NCBI GenBank assembly: GCA_018817195.1
Contig: JAHIUL010000011.1
Coordinates: forward strand, 1-6,245
Direction of reading: 5' to 3'
Length of the DNA stretch: 6,245 nt
From: Candidatus Margulisiibacteriota bacterium
GTDB taxonomy: Bacteria; Margulisbacteria; WOR-1; O2-12-FULL-45-9
Below, in pieces: positions 1-6,003 of the stretch. How positions within the stretch are numbered: the first letter of the stretch is position 1; the number at the start of each line of letters is the position of its first letter. A program made the position numbers and the translations under genes. A model generated the notes under the pieces. That model saw only the letters and a list, made by a program, of their open reading frames with translations, was not told the DNA's origin and made no database searches.

Positions 1-1167
1 AACTATATCCCGCCGTATGACGCAACAATTGTCACAAAGCTAAAACAAGCCGGCGCAGTTATTCTTGGTAAAACAAATATGGATGAATTTGCCATGGGTT
101 CTTCAACGGAAAATTCCGGCATCCACCCAACCCACAACCCTTGGAATATCCAAAATGTCCCAGGTGGATCATCTGGCGGATCAGCTGCCGCAGTAGCTGC
201 GGATGAATGCATCATTGCTACAGGTTCGGACACCGGCGGGTCAATCAGGCAGCCTGCTTCGTTCTGCGGTGTAGTTGGATTTAAACCGACTTACGGCCGT
301 GTTTCAAGATATGGTTTAGTTGCTTTTGCTTCGTCATTAGATCAAATTGGCCCCTTAAGCAAAGATGTGACAGACACAGCTATTATGATGAACACCATTG
401 CAGGTTATGACGCCAAAGATTCAACCTCAATTAACCAACCTGCACCTGATTTTCAAAAAGCTTTAGTTGATAGTGTTAAAGGCATGAAGATTGGTTACAT
501 CAAGGAACTGCTTGGCAAGGGCATGAGCAATGATACTAAAGATGCCATCAAGCAAGCCATGAAAAAATTTGCAGCACTTGGGGCAAAGTTAATTGAAGTT
601 TCCCTGCCCTCTTTTGAATACGCGGTTGCCACTTATTATTTAATCGCCCCGGCTGAAGCCAGCTCAAACCTGTCGCGCTATGACGGAGTAAAATACGGCA
701 AACGCGCCAAAGAATCACCAGATTTGATAACCATGTATTACAATACCAGGCGCGAAGGCTTTGGCAGTGAGGTAAAGCGTCGCATTATGATCGGAACCTA
801 TGCCTTATCCGCCGGCTATTATGACGCATATTATCTCAAAGCGCTAAAAGTAAGGACTTTGATCAAAAATGACTTTGATAAAGCCTTTAAAAAGTGCGAC
901 GTCTTAATTTCACCGACCGCCCCAAGCACCGCATTTAAGATTGGCGAAAAAACTTCTGACCCTCTTTCGATGTACTTGTCAGATATTGCCACAATCCCAA
1001 TCAATTTAGCCGGCCTGCCGGCAATTTCCCTGCCCTGCGGCACCAGCAACAATCTGCCGATTGGTCTGCAGATCATTGGGAAACCACTTGATGAGGAAGC
1101 CGTCCTCCGCGCTGCTTTTACTTATGAGCAGAATACTGATTGGCATAAGAATAAACCTTCTTTGTGA
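1..1167 (+). CDS. gatA: Glutamyl/aspartyl-tRNA amidotransferase subunit A (5' end missing)
   Basis: Subunit A of the cytoplasmic GatCAB complex. It releases ammonia from glutamine so that GatB can convert Glu-tRNA(Gln) or Asp-tRNA(Asn) to the amide form. The frame is open from base 1 and reads [20 protein letters not shown], which is internal GatA sequence, so the gene starts before the window; the ATG at 79 is an internal Met. The amidase signature is clear. The cis-Ser is the first Ser of [10 protein letters not shown] (codon 169-171) and the nucleophilic Ser is in DTGGSIR (codon 241-243), with the 24-residue spacing expected of GatA. The catalytic Lys should lie about 75 residues before the cis-Ser and is therefore outside the window. 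Later family blocks include [41 protein letters not shown] and [14 protein letters not shown]. 388 codons are present; by alignment to the known spacing about 97 are missing, giving a normal total near 485. The TGA stop falls at the usual family end. Confidence 0.97.
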   Translation, partial: NYIPPYDATIVTKLKQAGAVILGKTNMDEFAMGSSTENSGIHPTHNPWNIQNVPGGSSGGSAAAVAADECIIATGSDTGGSIRQPASFCGVVGFKPTYGRVSRYGLVAFASSLDQIGPLSKDVTDTAIMMNTIAGYDAKDSTSINQPAPDFQKALVDSVKGMKIGYIKELLGKGMSNDTKDAIKQAMKKFAALGAKLIEVSLPSFEYAVATYYLIAPAEASSNLSRYDGVKYGKRAKESPDLITMYYNTRREGFGSEVKRRIMIGTYALSAGYYDAYYLKALKVRTLIKNDFDKAFKKCDVLISPTAPSTAFKIGEKTSDPLSMYLSDIATIPINLAGLPAISLPCGTSNNLPIGLQIIGKPLDEEAVLRAAFTYEQNTDWHKNKPSL

Positions 1168-1285
1168 ACCTCAAACATCCAACTTCAAACTTCCAAACAA
1201 ATCCCAACTAATAACCAAAAATCTTTTTGTTTTGAGGTTGGGATTTTTGATTTGTTTTGAGGTTTGAGGTTTGAAGTTGGGATTT
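1168..1285. repeat. Imperfect long inverted repeat built of heptamer-like units
   Basis: The left arm (1168-1223) is a run of 7-8 base units such as CCTCAAA, CATCCAA, CTTCAAA and CTTCCAAA. The right arm (1224-1285) carries the complement of the same units. Perfect paired blocks are CCAACTTCAAAC at 1179-1190 with 1269-1280, AAATCCCAAC at 1199-1208 with 1237-1246, and CAAAAA at 1216-1221 with 1224-1229. The right arm is longer because a GGTTTGA/TTTGAGG unit is duplicated around 1257-1272. No open frame of note lies here. As I recall, similar A/T/C-rich heptamer runs are common in Patescibacteria genomes. What they do is unknown. This copy starts directly after the gatA stop and ends about 10 bases before a promoter, so transcript ending or a mobile-repeat origin are both possible. 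Confidence 0.75.
1199..1246 (+). terminator. Possible terminator hairpin after gatA
   Basis: A perfect 10-bp stem (AAATCCCAAC / GTTGGGATTT) with a 28-base loop is followed by the T-rich stretch TTGATTTGTTTT. It lies 32 bases after the gatA stop, inside the larger inverted repeat. The stem is only half G+C and the loop is long, so it is a weak intrinsic terminator at best. Position between gatA and a fresh promoter is the main support. Confidence 0.3.
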
Positions 1286-1295
1286 CTATTTCCAG

Positions 1296-1324
1296 TTGAT
1301 TATTTTGTCCCATCTGCCTATAAT
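1296..1324 (+). promoter_or_regulatory. Sigma70-type promoter for the exported repeat protein
   Basis: TTGATT (1296-1301), a 17-bp spacer, then a perfect TATAAT (1319-1324). The predicted transcript start is near 1331, only a few bases before the TTG codon at 1334, so the mRNA would be leaderless or nearly so. No Shine-Dalgarno sequence precedes that codon. The position of this promoter is the main reason for rejecting the earlier in-frame TTG at 1271, which lies upstream of it. Confidence 0.7.
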
Positions 1325-1333
1325 AATGTCATC

Positions 1334-3112
1334 TTGAGATATATATCAAAAAATATCCTTAAGTATTTTAAAGGATTGCTGTGCATAATCCTAACGCTAT
1401 CGTTTTCCCTTTTCACTCTAATTCCCTCGTCATTTGCCGCAGAAACTGATGATTTTGTCATGTATGCTGGCAAAAAATACGATAGTTCCTACTTTTTTGC
1501 CATTGAAGGCGAAGTTGCAGGCCAGGCTGCCCCAGGAGTGCAGTATGTTTATGTTAACGCTAAACCAGTTAAACTAAATGCTGACCGTTCCTTTGTAGCC
1601 AAAGTAAAACTGGCTGAGGGCCAAAAATATTTAGTTATTGATACAAAATACCAGGGACTAAGGTTTATCAAAAAATACCTGGTTATCCGCCATCCTAAGG
1701 TGCAAAAGACTTTTAAAATAAAAATTCCAGAAAAAGAATTCAAAAAAATCATTCAGCCAAAACAACCAGTAGCCCAAAAGAAGCCTGCGCCTAAAAAACC
1801 AGCCCCAAAAGTTGTCAAAAAACGGCCGGTTAAGCCGCCGGCTAAAAAGGCTGCCAAAAAACCAGAAGTAAAGCTTACCCCCAAGACAGAAGCAGCCGCA
1901 GTTCCGCCAACCTTGTTTAAGGAAAAGCCAATTAAGCCCCGGGAAGAAAAAAGCGCCTGGCAAAAATTTATTAACTGGGTCATGGGCTTCTTTCCGAGCA
2001 AAGAAGTGCAGGTAGCACAAGAACCAGAAAAAGAAACTTTTGAAGAAGGCGAAATTATTGAGGCAGAACCAATTGTGGCGCTAGAAGAAGATATTAGAAA
2101 AATAGTTGAGGCAGAGAGCCAAAAATACTTAAACAAAAAGCTTTCCAAAAAAGATCTACAGAAAATTATCGCGGAAGCCGCCAGGGATTTAATCAAAAAA
2201 CATTTCCCAGAAGGTGTGACCAGGGACATTTTAAAATCTGAAGCCCGGGATATTCTAAAAGCAGAGGCCAAAAGGATCGTCCCTGATCTGGTCAAGAAAA
2301 ACGCCCAGGATGTAATAAGAAAAGAACTTTCAGAAGAAAAAATTATCACGGCTTTGCAAAAAGAAGCTCCAATAATTTTAGAGCGGGAAATTAAAAAAAT
2401 TATCGCGCGTGACGTGCCAACTGGTGAAGGCATCAAAATTGCCCAACGCGAAATCCGCCGCTTAATCAAAGAAGAAGCACCAGACTATATTGAAAAAGAA
2501 ATTCAAAAAATTATTGCCAAGGACCTGCCGCCTGGCAAGGTCGACAAAATAATTGAGGCAAGAGCTTTATATTTGGTAGAACTGCATCTTAAAAAGAAGT
2601 TAGATAAAGATTTATTCTGGGATATAGCGCTACAGGCAATTCAGCGCGACGCTATGAACGCTATTGATAAAGATAAGCTCTGGGAAGTTGCCAAAACAAC
2701 GGTTGAGCGCGAAAGCCTAAAATCCATGAACAAGGCTGCTTTGCAAAAAGTGGCAGCGCAAACCGTGCAAAAAGAAACAGCTAAACTAGTTAAGCAGCAA
2801 TTTGCCGCCATTGTTAAACAACAGATGCAAGAGGCAATTGCCTATCAGATGTATGCTGACCAAAAGGCCCGGCAAATCACTATGCCGGATGTCACTACCC
2901 GCGATCCGCGCTGGCCTGGCTATGATTTAATTGTTGAACTTGAGCCTGGTAAAATTCTTTTGGTTAAACGTGTTAACGGTAAATTTTACGGCCAGATTTA
3001 CAGCCAAAAAGAAAATATCTGGGTAGCGCTTCAGGAAATCAATTACCAAGAACTAAAAGATTTGCTGGAAAAAGGCAAAGCTCCAGCCCAAGTCCACAAA
3101 GCCAAGGGTTAG
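1334..3112 (+). CDS. Exported Lys-rich helical-repeat protein with Ig-like N-terminal domain
   Basis: I do not recognise a named family. I place the start at the TTG at 1334 (592 residues). The longest frame begins at the TTG at 1271, inside the repeat element and upstream of the promoter (613 residues; numbering below uses that frame). Residues 22-57 form a standard signal peptide: basic RYISKNILKYFK, a hydrophobic core, then a likely signal peptidase I site near SFA|A. Residues 65-143 look like an Ig-like beta-sandwich, with the hallmark VKLNADRSF followed by LAEGQKYLVI. Residues 162-215 are a Lys/Pro/Ala-rich linker. W230-P243 is a short hydrophobic stretch, followed by an acidic segment. 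Residues about 270-530 are strongly charged helix with 37- and 21-residue repeats, probably coiled coil or a helical rod. Residues 541-613 hold a compact beta-rich module (GYDLIVELEPGKILLVKRVNGKFYG). A cell-surface or envelope structural role is inferred. It sits between gatA and gatB, but nothing in it suggests a role in tRNA amidation. Confidence 0.85.
   Translation: MRYISKNILKYFKGLLCIILTLSFSLFTLIPSSFAAETDDFVMYAGKKYDSSYFFAIEGEVAGQAAPGVQYVYVNAKPVKLNADRSFVAKVKLAEGQKYLVIDTKYQGLRFIKKYLVIRHPKVQKTFKIKIPEKEFKKIIQPKQPVAQKKPAPKKPAPKVVKKRPVKPPAKKAAKKPEVKLTPKTEAAAVPPTLFKEKPIKPREEKSAWQKFINWVMGFFPSKEVQVAQEPEKETFEEGEIIEAEPIVALEEDIRKIVEAESQKYLNKKLSKKDLQKIIAEAARDLIKKHFPEGVTRDILKSEARDILKAEAKRIVPDLVKKNAQDVIRKELSEEKIITALQKEAPIILEREIKKIIARDVPTGEGIKIAQREIRRLIKEEAPDYIEKEIQKIIAKDLPPGKVDKIIEARALYLVELHLKKKLDKDLFWDIALQAIQRDAMNAIDKDKLWEVAKTTVERESLKSMNKAALQKVAAQTVQKETAKLVKQQFAAIVKQQMQEAIAYQMYADQKARQITMPDVTTRDPRWPGYDLIVELEPGKILLVKRVNGKFYGQIYSQKENIWVALQEINYQELKDLLEKGKAPAQVHKAKG
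2363..2584 (+). repeat. Two 37-residue repeats in the exported protein
   Basis: Residues 365-401 and 402-438 (613-residue numbering) align in register with a 37-residue period. The shared pattern is EAP, two variable residues, then I/L-E-R/K-E-I-x-K-I-I-A-R/K-D-V/L-P-x-G. The DNA copies have diverged, so this is an old internal duplication. The charge pattern fits an amphipathic helix broken by the Pro-x-Gly turn. Confidence 0.7.
2603..2791 (+). repeat. Three tandem 21-residue repeats in the exported protein
   Basis: Three consecutive 63-base units (2603-2665, 2666-2728, 2729-2791) encode residues 445-465, 466-486 and 487-507 with no gap. They begin DKDLFWDIAL, DKDKLWEVAK and NKAALQKVAA. Shared positions are D/N-K at 1-2, L/F at 5, W/Q at 6, I/V-A at 8-9, I/V at 13, Q/E-R/K-D/E at 14-16 and a hydrophobic residue at 21. 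A 21-residue period equals three heptads, which suits a coiled coil. A related 21-residue stretch beginning SKKDLQKIIA lies earlier in the same protein. Confidence 0.75.
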
Positions 3113-3140
3113 CCAGCTTTCGCTCTCCCCTAAAATAGGC

Positions 3141-3146
3141 TATAAT
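3141..3146 (+). promoter_or_regulatory. -10 box for gatB (leaderless layout)
   Basis: A perfect TATAAT lies 8 bases before the gatB ATG, putting the expected transcript start within a couple of bases of the start codon. I see no convincing -35 hexamer (TTTCGC is at the 17-bp position) and no TGn extension. There is no Shine-Dalgarno sequence between the box and the ATG. Confidence 0.55.
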
Positions 3147-3154
3147 TTATTATC

Positions 3155-4606
3155 ATGAGCAAGTACGAAACTGTTATTGGTCTTGAAATCCACGCCCAGC
3201 TGACAACAGAAAGCAAAATGTTTTGCAGCTGCTCAACAAAATTTGGCAACAAGCCAAACAGCAACATCTGTCCAGTTTGTACCGGCCAACCAGGTGTTTT
3301 GCCGGTTATCAACAAAAAAGCCATTGAACTGGCCATTAAAACCGCTCTTGCCCTGGGCTGCAAAGTTGAGCCAAAAAACGTTTTTGCCAGAAAAAATTAT
3401 TTTTACCCGGACTTACCTAAAGACTACCAAGTTTCACAATTTGACCTGCCCTTAGCCACTGGCGGTCATCTTGATGTTGACACAGAAGGCAAGAAAACTA
3501 AAATTGGTATTACCCGCATCCATCTGGAAGAAGACGCAGGTAAATTAGTCCACCAGGGAGCAGAAAGAATTATGGGCGCAGATTCCTCGCTGGTTGATTA
3601 CAATCGCACGGGCGTGCCGCTAATGGAAATTGTCTCAGAACCTGACATTCGCTCACCCAAAGAAGCGGCTGTATTTATGCAGGGTCTAGCCAATCTCCTA
3701 CTATATATAGGGGTTTGTGATGCCAAGATGGAAGAAGGCTCGCTGCGCTGCGATGCGAACCTCTCTATTCGGCCAGTTGGCGCAAAAGAATTTGGCACAA
3801 AAACTGAAGTTAAGAATATGAATTCTTTCAAGGCCGTAGAAAAAGCCTTAATTGCTGAAGAAAAACGGCACATTGAGGTAATTCAAGAAGGCGGCAAAAT
3901 CACCCAGGAAACAAGATTTTTTGATGACACAACTAACACAACCTCCGGCATGCGCAGCAAGGAATTTGCCCATGACTATCGCTATTTTCCAGAGCCTGAT
4001 TTGGTCCCGGTTGAACCAAGCAAAGAATGGATTGAGGAAATCAGGCAAACCTTGGGCGAATTACCAGAAGAGAGAAAAATTAGATGGGAAACTGATTTAC
4101 AAATCCCGGCTTCCACTGGAAACATTCTAATTTCTGACAAAAAACTCGCTGACTATTTTGAAGATACAACCTTACTTTATAAAAAAAGTCCAACTACAGT
4201 TGCCAATTGGGTGGTGGGCGACATTAATGCTTATCTTAACGAAAACAAGAAAGCAATTGATGAAGTTAATTTTACGCCGGCTCAGTTGGCTGAGATACTT
4301 GAGTTAATAGATAAAGGCACCATTAGCGGCAAGATTGCCAAAACAGTTTTGGTTGATGTTTTAAAAACTGGGAAACAAGTCAAAGACGTAATTGCTGAAT
4401 CAGGCATGACGCAGATCAGCAATGAAGATGAGCTTAAGAAAGTCATAGAAGAAACAATTAAAAATAACCCCAAGCAGGTTGAACAATATAAAAGCGGTAA
4501 AACAGGCATTTTAGGCTTCTTTGTTGGCCAGGTTATGAAGGGAACCAAAGGCCGGGCTAATCCAGGGTTGGTGAATAAACTGCTTAAACAGCTACTTGAA
4601 GGTTAA
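3155..4606 (+). CDS. gatB: Glutamyl/aspartyl-tRNA amidotransferase subunit B
   Basis: Subunit B of GatCAB. It phosphorylates the Glu or Asp on the misacylated tRNA and then amidates it with ammonia channelled from GatA. The 483 residues are normal full length. Visible in order: the N-terminal GLEIHAQL block (9-16), a four-Cys zinc-type cluster C24-x-C26 and C39-x2-C42, NYFYPDLPKDYQVSQFDLP (81-99), the active-site block RIHLEEDAGK (121-130), DYNRTGVPLMEIVSEPDI (148-165), MEEGSLRCDANLSIR (192-206), EVKNMNSF (218-225) and HDYRYFPEPDL (273-283). The C-terminal helical YqeY-like tRNA-binding domain covers roughly 340-483 and ends in the typical KGTKGRANPGLVNKLLKQLL. The ATG start agrees with the family N-terminus. 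It is separated from the preceding gene by 42 bases holding its own TATAAT box. Its stop codon overlaps the stop of the convergent HD gene. Confidence 0.98.
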   Translation: MSKYETVIGLEIHAQLTTESKMFCSCSTKFGNKPNSNICPVCTGQPGVLPVINKKAIELAIKTALALGCKVEPKNVFARKNYFYPDLPKDYQVSQFDLPLATGGHLDVDTEGKKTKIGITRIHLEEDAGKLVHQGAERIMGADSSLVDYNRTGVPLMEIVSEPDIRSPKEAAVFMQGLANLLLYIGVCDAKMEEGSLRCDANLSIRPVGAKEFGTKTEVKNMNSFKAVEKALIAEEKRHIEVIQEGGKITQETRFFDDTTNTTSGMRSKEFAHDYRYFPEPDLVPVEPSKEWIEEIRQTLGELPEERKIRWETDLQIPASTGNILISDKKLADYFEDTTLLYKKSPTTVANWVVGDINAYLNENKKAIDEVNFTPAQLAEILELIDKGTISGKIAKTVLVDVLKTGKQVKDVIAESGMTQISNEDELKKVIEETIKNNPKQVEQYKSGKTGILGFFVGQVMKGTKGRANPGLVNKLLKQLLEG

Positions 4607-5799
4607 GCCAGGTTAACGAATTGGGGGATATCCGTTGATGGCACTGGCATATCAAATTCTACCGCTATCCCCTCATTAATCATATCAACCAAAAAAGGCA
4701 AAATATCTGGATTAAATTGTGTGCCGCTTTGCGCCTCAAAATCTTCGCGAATCTCATCCCAGGTCCTATCTTTTTTCACATACCTGCGCCATTCATTTGA
4801 AGTTGTAGCTGCTTCTAATGAATCAGCTAATGAAGCAAAATAAGTTAAATACGAACGCTCAACCCCAATATCAATCGGAGGATAACTTCTGTTATCATTT
4901 GGATCAAAGCAACAATGATGATATTTAACAATCTGCAATATCTCATAAGCCAATCTCCAGCCAAAACGCTCAATCAACGGGCTTATCACCTCAACCCCTT
5001 TGTCCGGATGTTGTCTGATTGCTTCTTTTCCCTTTTGCCCTAATGAGTGGCTGCCGCGTAAAATAGCAATGGAAACCCCAGCTTTACCTAAATCGTGCAT
5101 TAAACAACCTAATTTCAAAAAGAGGATTTCTAAGGGTGATAAACCATATTTCTCACCCAAAAGACAGGCAAAGGCCGCTGTAAATCCAGAGTGGGCTGCC
5201 GTGTGGATATCCCTTTCCTGAATTGACAAAACCTGCGCCCACGCCCACTTAGTAATACTATCAATTAATGCAACTTCCGAATTCCATCTGGAGTCAATCC
5301 GCCCTAGCTTCCTTTGCATAGCGCCAGCAGTTACATCCGTAAAAAAATCAAGGTAGCGGTAGGATGCCAGCATTCTAGGGGTCATTACAGCTTCCTGCTC
5401 CCTTTTTTTCCCAAAAATTAAGAAAGGTGTGTTAAAAGTATGATTTCTTCTTTGCAACTCAATTGCGCGATTTAACTCTGCAACACTGCCGCGTTTCAAA
5501 TTATAAAATATAGCTGCTGGAGGCAGGTCCTCCTGGTAAGCATAACCAAGTGATTCGTCAAAAGGCCTCAACACTCTTAAATCAATACCTTCACCGGCTA
5601 CCTTAGTCAAATTTACCCTGCCAAAATCAACATGGTTGGAAACTATTCGCAGCCTTCTGTTCTCGCAAAACCTTATGAGATTTGGCCGTGATATTGGGGC
5701 CTTACCATTTGTAGCGAGGGTAAAAAGATACCGGCCTTCCTGTCGTTGAAAGTTTTTAGTTATAACCCCATCAATTCCATATTTAACTACGCCACTCAT
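4603..5799 (-). CDS. HD-domain phosphohydrolase, HD-GYP-like with degenerate GYP motif
   Basis: A 398-residue soluble protein with no signal peptide or membrane segment. Residues about 195-375 carry an HD-GYP-type metal-dependent phosphohydrolase core: H203-S (start of the first helix), H235-D236-LGK (HD motif), H264-P-DKGVE, H294-H295 and D326 in ASLADSLEAATTS. After D326 the usual HD-GYP tail is present (RTWDEIREDFEAQSGTQFNP, 345-364). The diagnostic HHExxDGxGYP segment is altered: residues 294-308 have no acidic residue after the His pair, carry extra residues, and keep only D302-N-R-S-Y-P. The metal ligands look intact, so hydrolase activity is plausible, but cyclic-di-GMP as substrate is doubtful. 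Residues 1-160 match nothing I know; they lack a receiver-domain pattern. The ATG is supported by a Shine-Dalgarno sequence, GGAGAAGG. A promoter overlaid by an inverted repeat lies upstream. The gene faces gatB tail to tail. Confidence 0.88.
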   Translation of the reverse strand: MSGVVKYGIDGVITKNFQRQEGRYLFTLATNGKAPISRPNLIRFCENRRLRIVSNHVDFGRVNLTKVAGEGIDLRVLRPFDESLGYAYQEDLPPAAIFYNLKRGSVAELNRAIELQRRNHTFNTPFLIFGKKREQEAVMTPRMLASYRYLDFFTDVTAGAMQRKLGRIDSRWNSEVALIDSITKWAWAQVLSIQERDIHTAAHSGFTAAFACLLGEKYGLSPLEILFLKLGCLMHDLGKAGVSIAILRGSHSLGQKGKEAIRQHPDKGVEVISPLIERFGWRLAYEILQIVKYHHCCFDPNDNRSYPPIDIGVERSYLTYFASLADSLEAATTSNEWRRYVKKDRTWDEIREDFEAQSGTQFNPDILPFLVDMINEGIAVEFDMPVPSTDIPQFVNLA

Positions 5800-5802
5800 A
5801 TA

Positions 5803-5810
5803 CCTTCTCC
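5803..5810 (-). promoter_or_regulatory. Shine-Dalgarno sequence of the HD gene
   Basis: On the minus strand GGAGAAGG precedes the ATG by 3 bases (7 bases if counted from GGAG). It fixes the start at 5799. The HD gene is the only gene in the window with both a visible start and a ribosome binding site; the other three starts with visible upstream sequence look leaderless. Confidence 0.75.
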
Positions 5811-5855
5811 ATTAAAATTTGTCCCTACCAATTCTCTTATCTATCTATTAAGCAT

Positions 5856-5889
5856 GAAATTTCACTGATTTTAGTTTGAGTGAAATTTC
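5856..5889. repeat. Perfect 11-bp inverted repeat, possible operator
   Basis: GAAATTTCACT (5856-5866) and AGTGAAATTTC (5879-5889) are exact reverse complements separated by 12 bases. Each arm also contains the self-complementary octamer GAAATTTC, with centres 26 bp apart. Relative to the predicted minus-strand promoter, one arm lies in the -35/-10 spacer and the other over the likely transcript start. That placement suits a repressor operator better than a terminator. The stem is AT-rich, and neither side is followed by a long T run. Confidence 0.6.
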
Positions 5890-5897
5890 TTTATCAA
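5868..5897 (-). promoter_or_regulatory. Predicted promoter of the HD gene
   Basis: Reading the minus strand, TTGATA (5892-5897), an 18-bp spacer and TAAAAT (5868-5873) each match the sigma70 consensus at five of six bases. The expected transcript start is near 5861, which gives a leader of about 60 bases carrying the Shine-Dalgarno sequence. The overlap with the 11-bp inverted repeat suggests control by a DNA-binding protein. Confidence 0.5.
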
Positions 5898-5900
5898 TAA

Positions 5901-5993
5901 CTCAAAAATAAGCTGACTTCTGCAGAAAGAGCTATTGACCAGTTCAAGGACGCATTGGACCATGTCTATGGCAAGGCTCAAGTCATGATATAA
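5901..5993 (+). pseudogene. Short coding-like remnant upstream of rsmH
   Basis: An open stretch between a TAA at 5898 and a TAA at 5991 reads LTSAERAIDQFKDALDHVYG and then KAQVMI before the stop. It has an amphipathic helical pattern and well-mixed codons unlike the surrounding AT-rich DNA. There is no ATG or GTG upstream in frame and no ribosome binding site, so it looks like the 3' tail of a lost gene rather than a working one. I cannot assign it to a family; it does not resemble MraZ, the usual neighbour of rsmH. The last codons overlap the rsmH promoter. Chance remains possible at this length. Confidence 0.3.
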
Positions 5994-5994
5994 T
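5986..5994 (+). promoter_or_regulatory. Extended -10 promoter of rsmH
   Basis: TGATATAAT gives a TGn extension directly before a perfect TATAAT (5989-5994). Extended -10 promoters need little from the -35 region, and no good -35 is present at the right distance. The box ends 9 bases before the rsmH ATG, predicting a leaderless transcript. Confidence 0.6.
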
Positions 5995-6003
5995 TTCCCT
6001 ATC

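Noticed and set aside
79..81. ATG at 79 as the start of gatA
   Set aside because: The frame is open and reads conserved GatA sequence from base 1; this Met is the internal NMDEF residue.
1165..1167. TGA read as glycine (code 25)
   Set aside because: GatA ends here at the usual family C-terminus, and the sequence beyond is repeat rather than protein.
1168..1285. CRISPR array
   Set aside because: The units are 7-8 bases, degenerate and inverted, with no regular spacers.
1271..1333. TTG at 1271 as the start of the exported protein
   Set aside because: It lies inside the repeat element and upstream of the TTGATT-N17-TATAAT promoter, and it would put 21 extra residues before a complete signal peptide.
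1379..1384. Lipoprotein signal (Cys in the GLLC segment)
   Set aside because: The Cys is at the start of the hydrophobic core rather than at its end, so it is not a lipobox. The SFA|A site fits signal peptidase I.
1753..2469. Long minus-strand open frame opposite the exported protein
   Set aside because: Its Ser/Phe/Leu-rich composition is the complement of Lys- and Glu-rich codons. It has no ribosome binding site and no recognisable domain.
5856..5889. Intrinsic terminator
   Set aside because: The stem is mostly A/T, no long T run follows on either strand, and no intact gene ends nearby.
5901..5993. mraZ remnant, expected from its usual place before rsmH
   Set aside because: The translated fragment shows no resemblance to the MraZ C-terminus that I can recognise.
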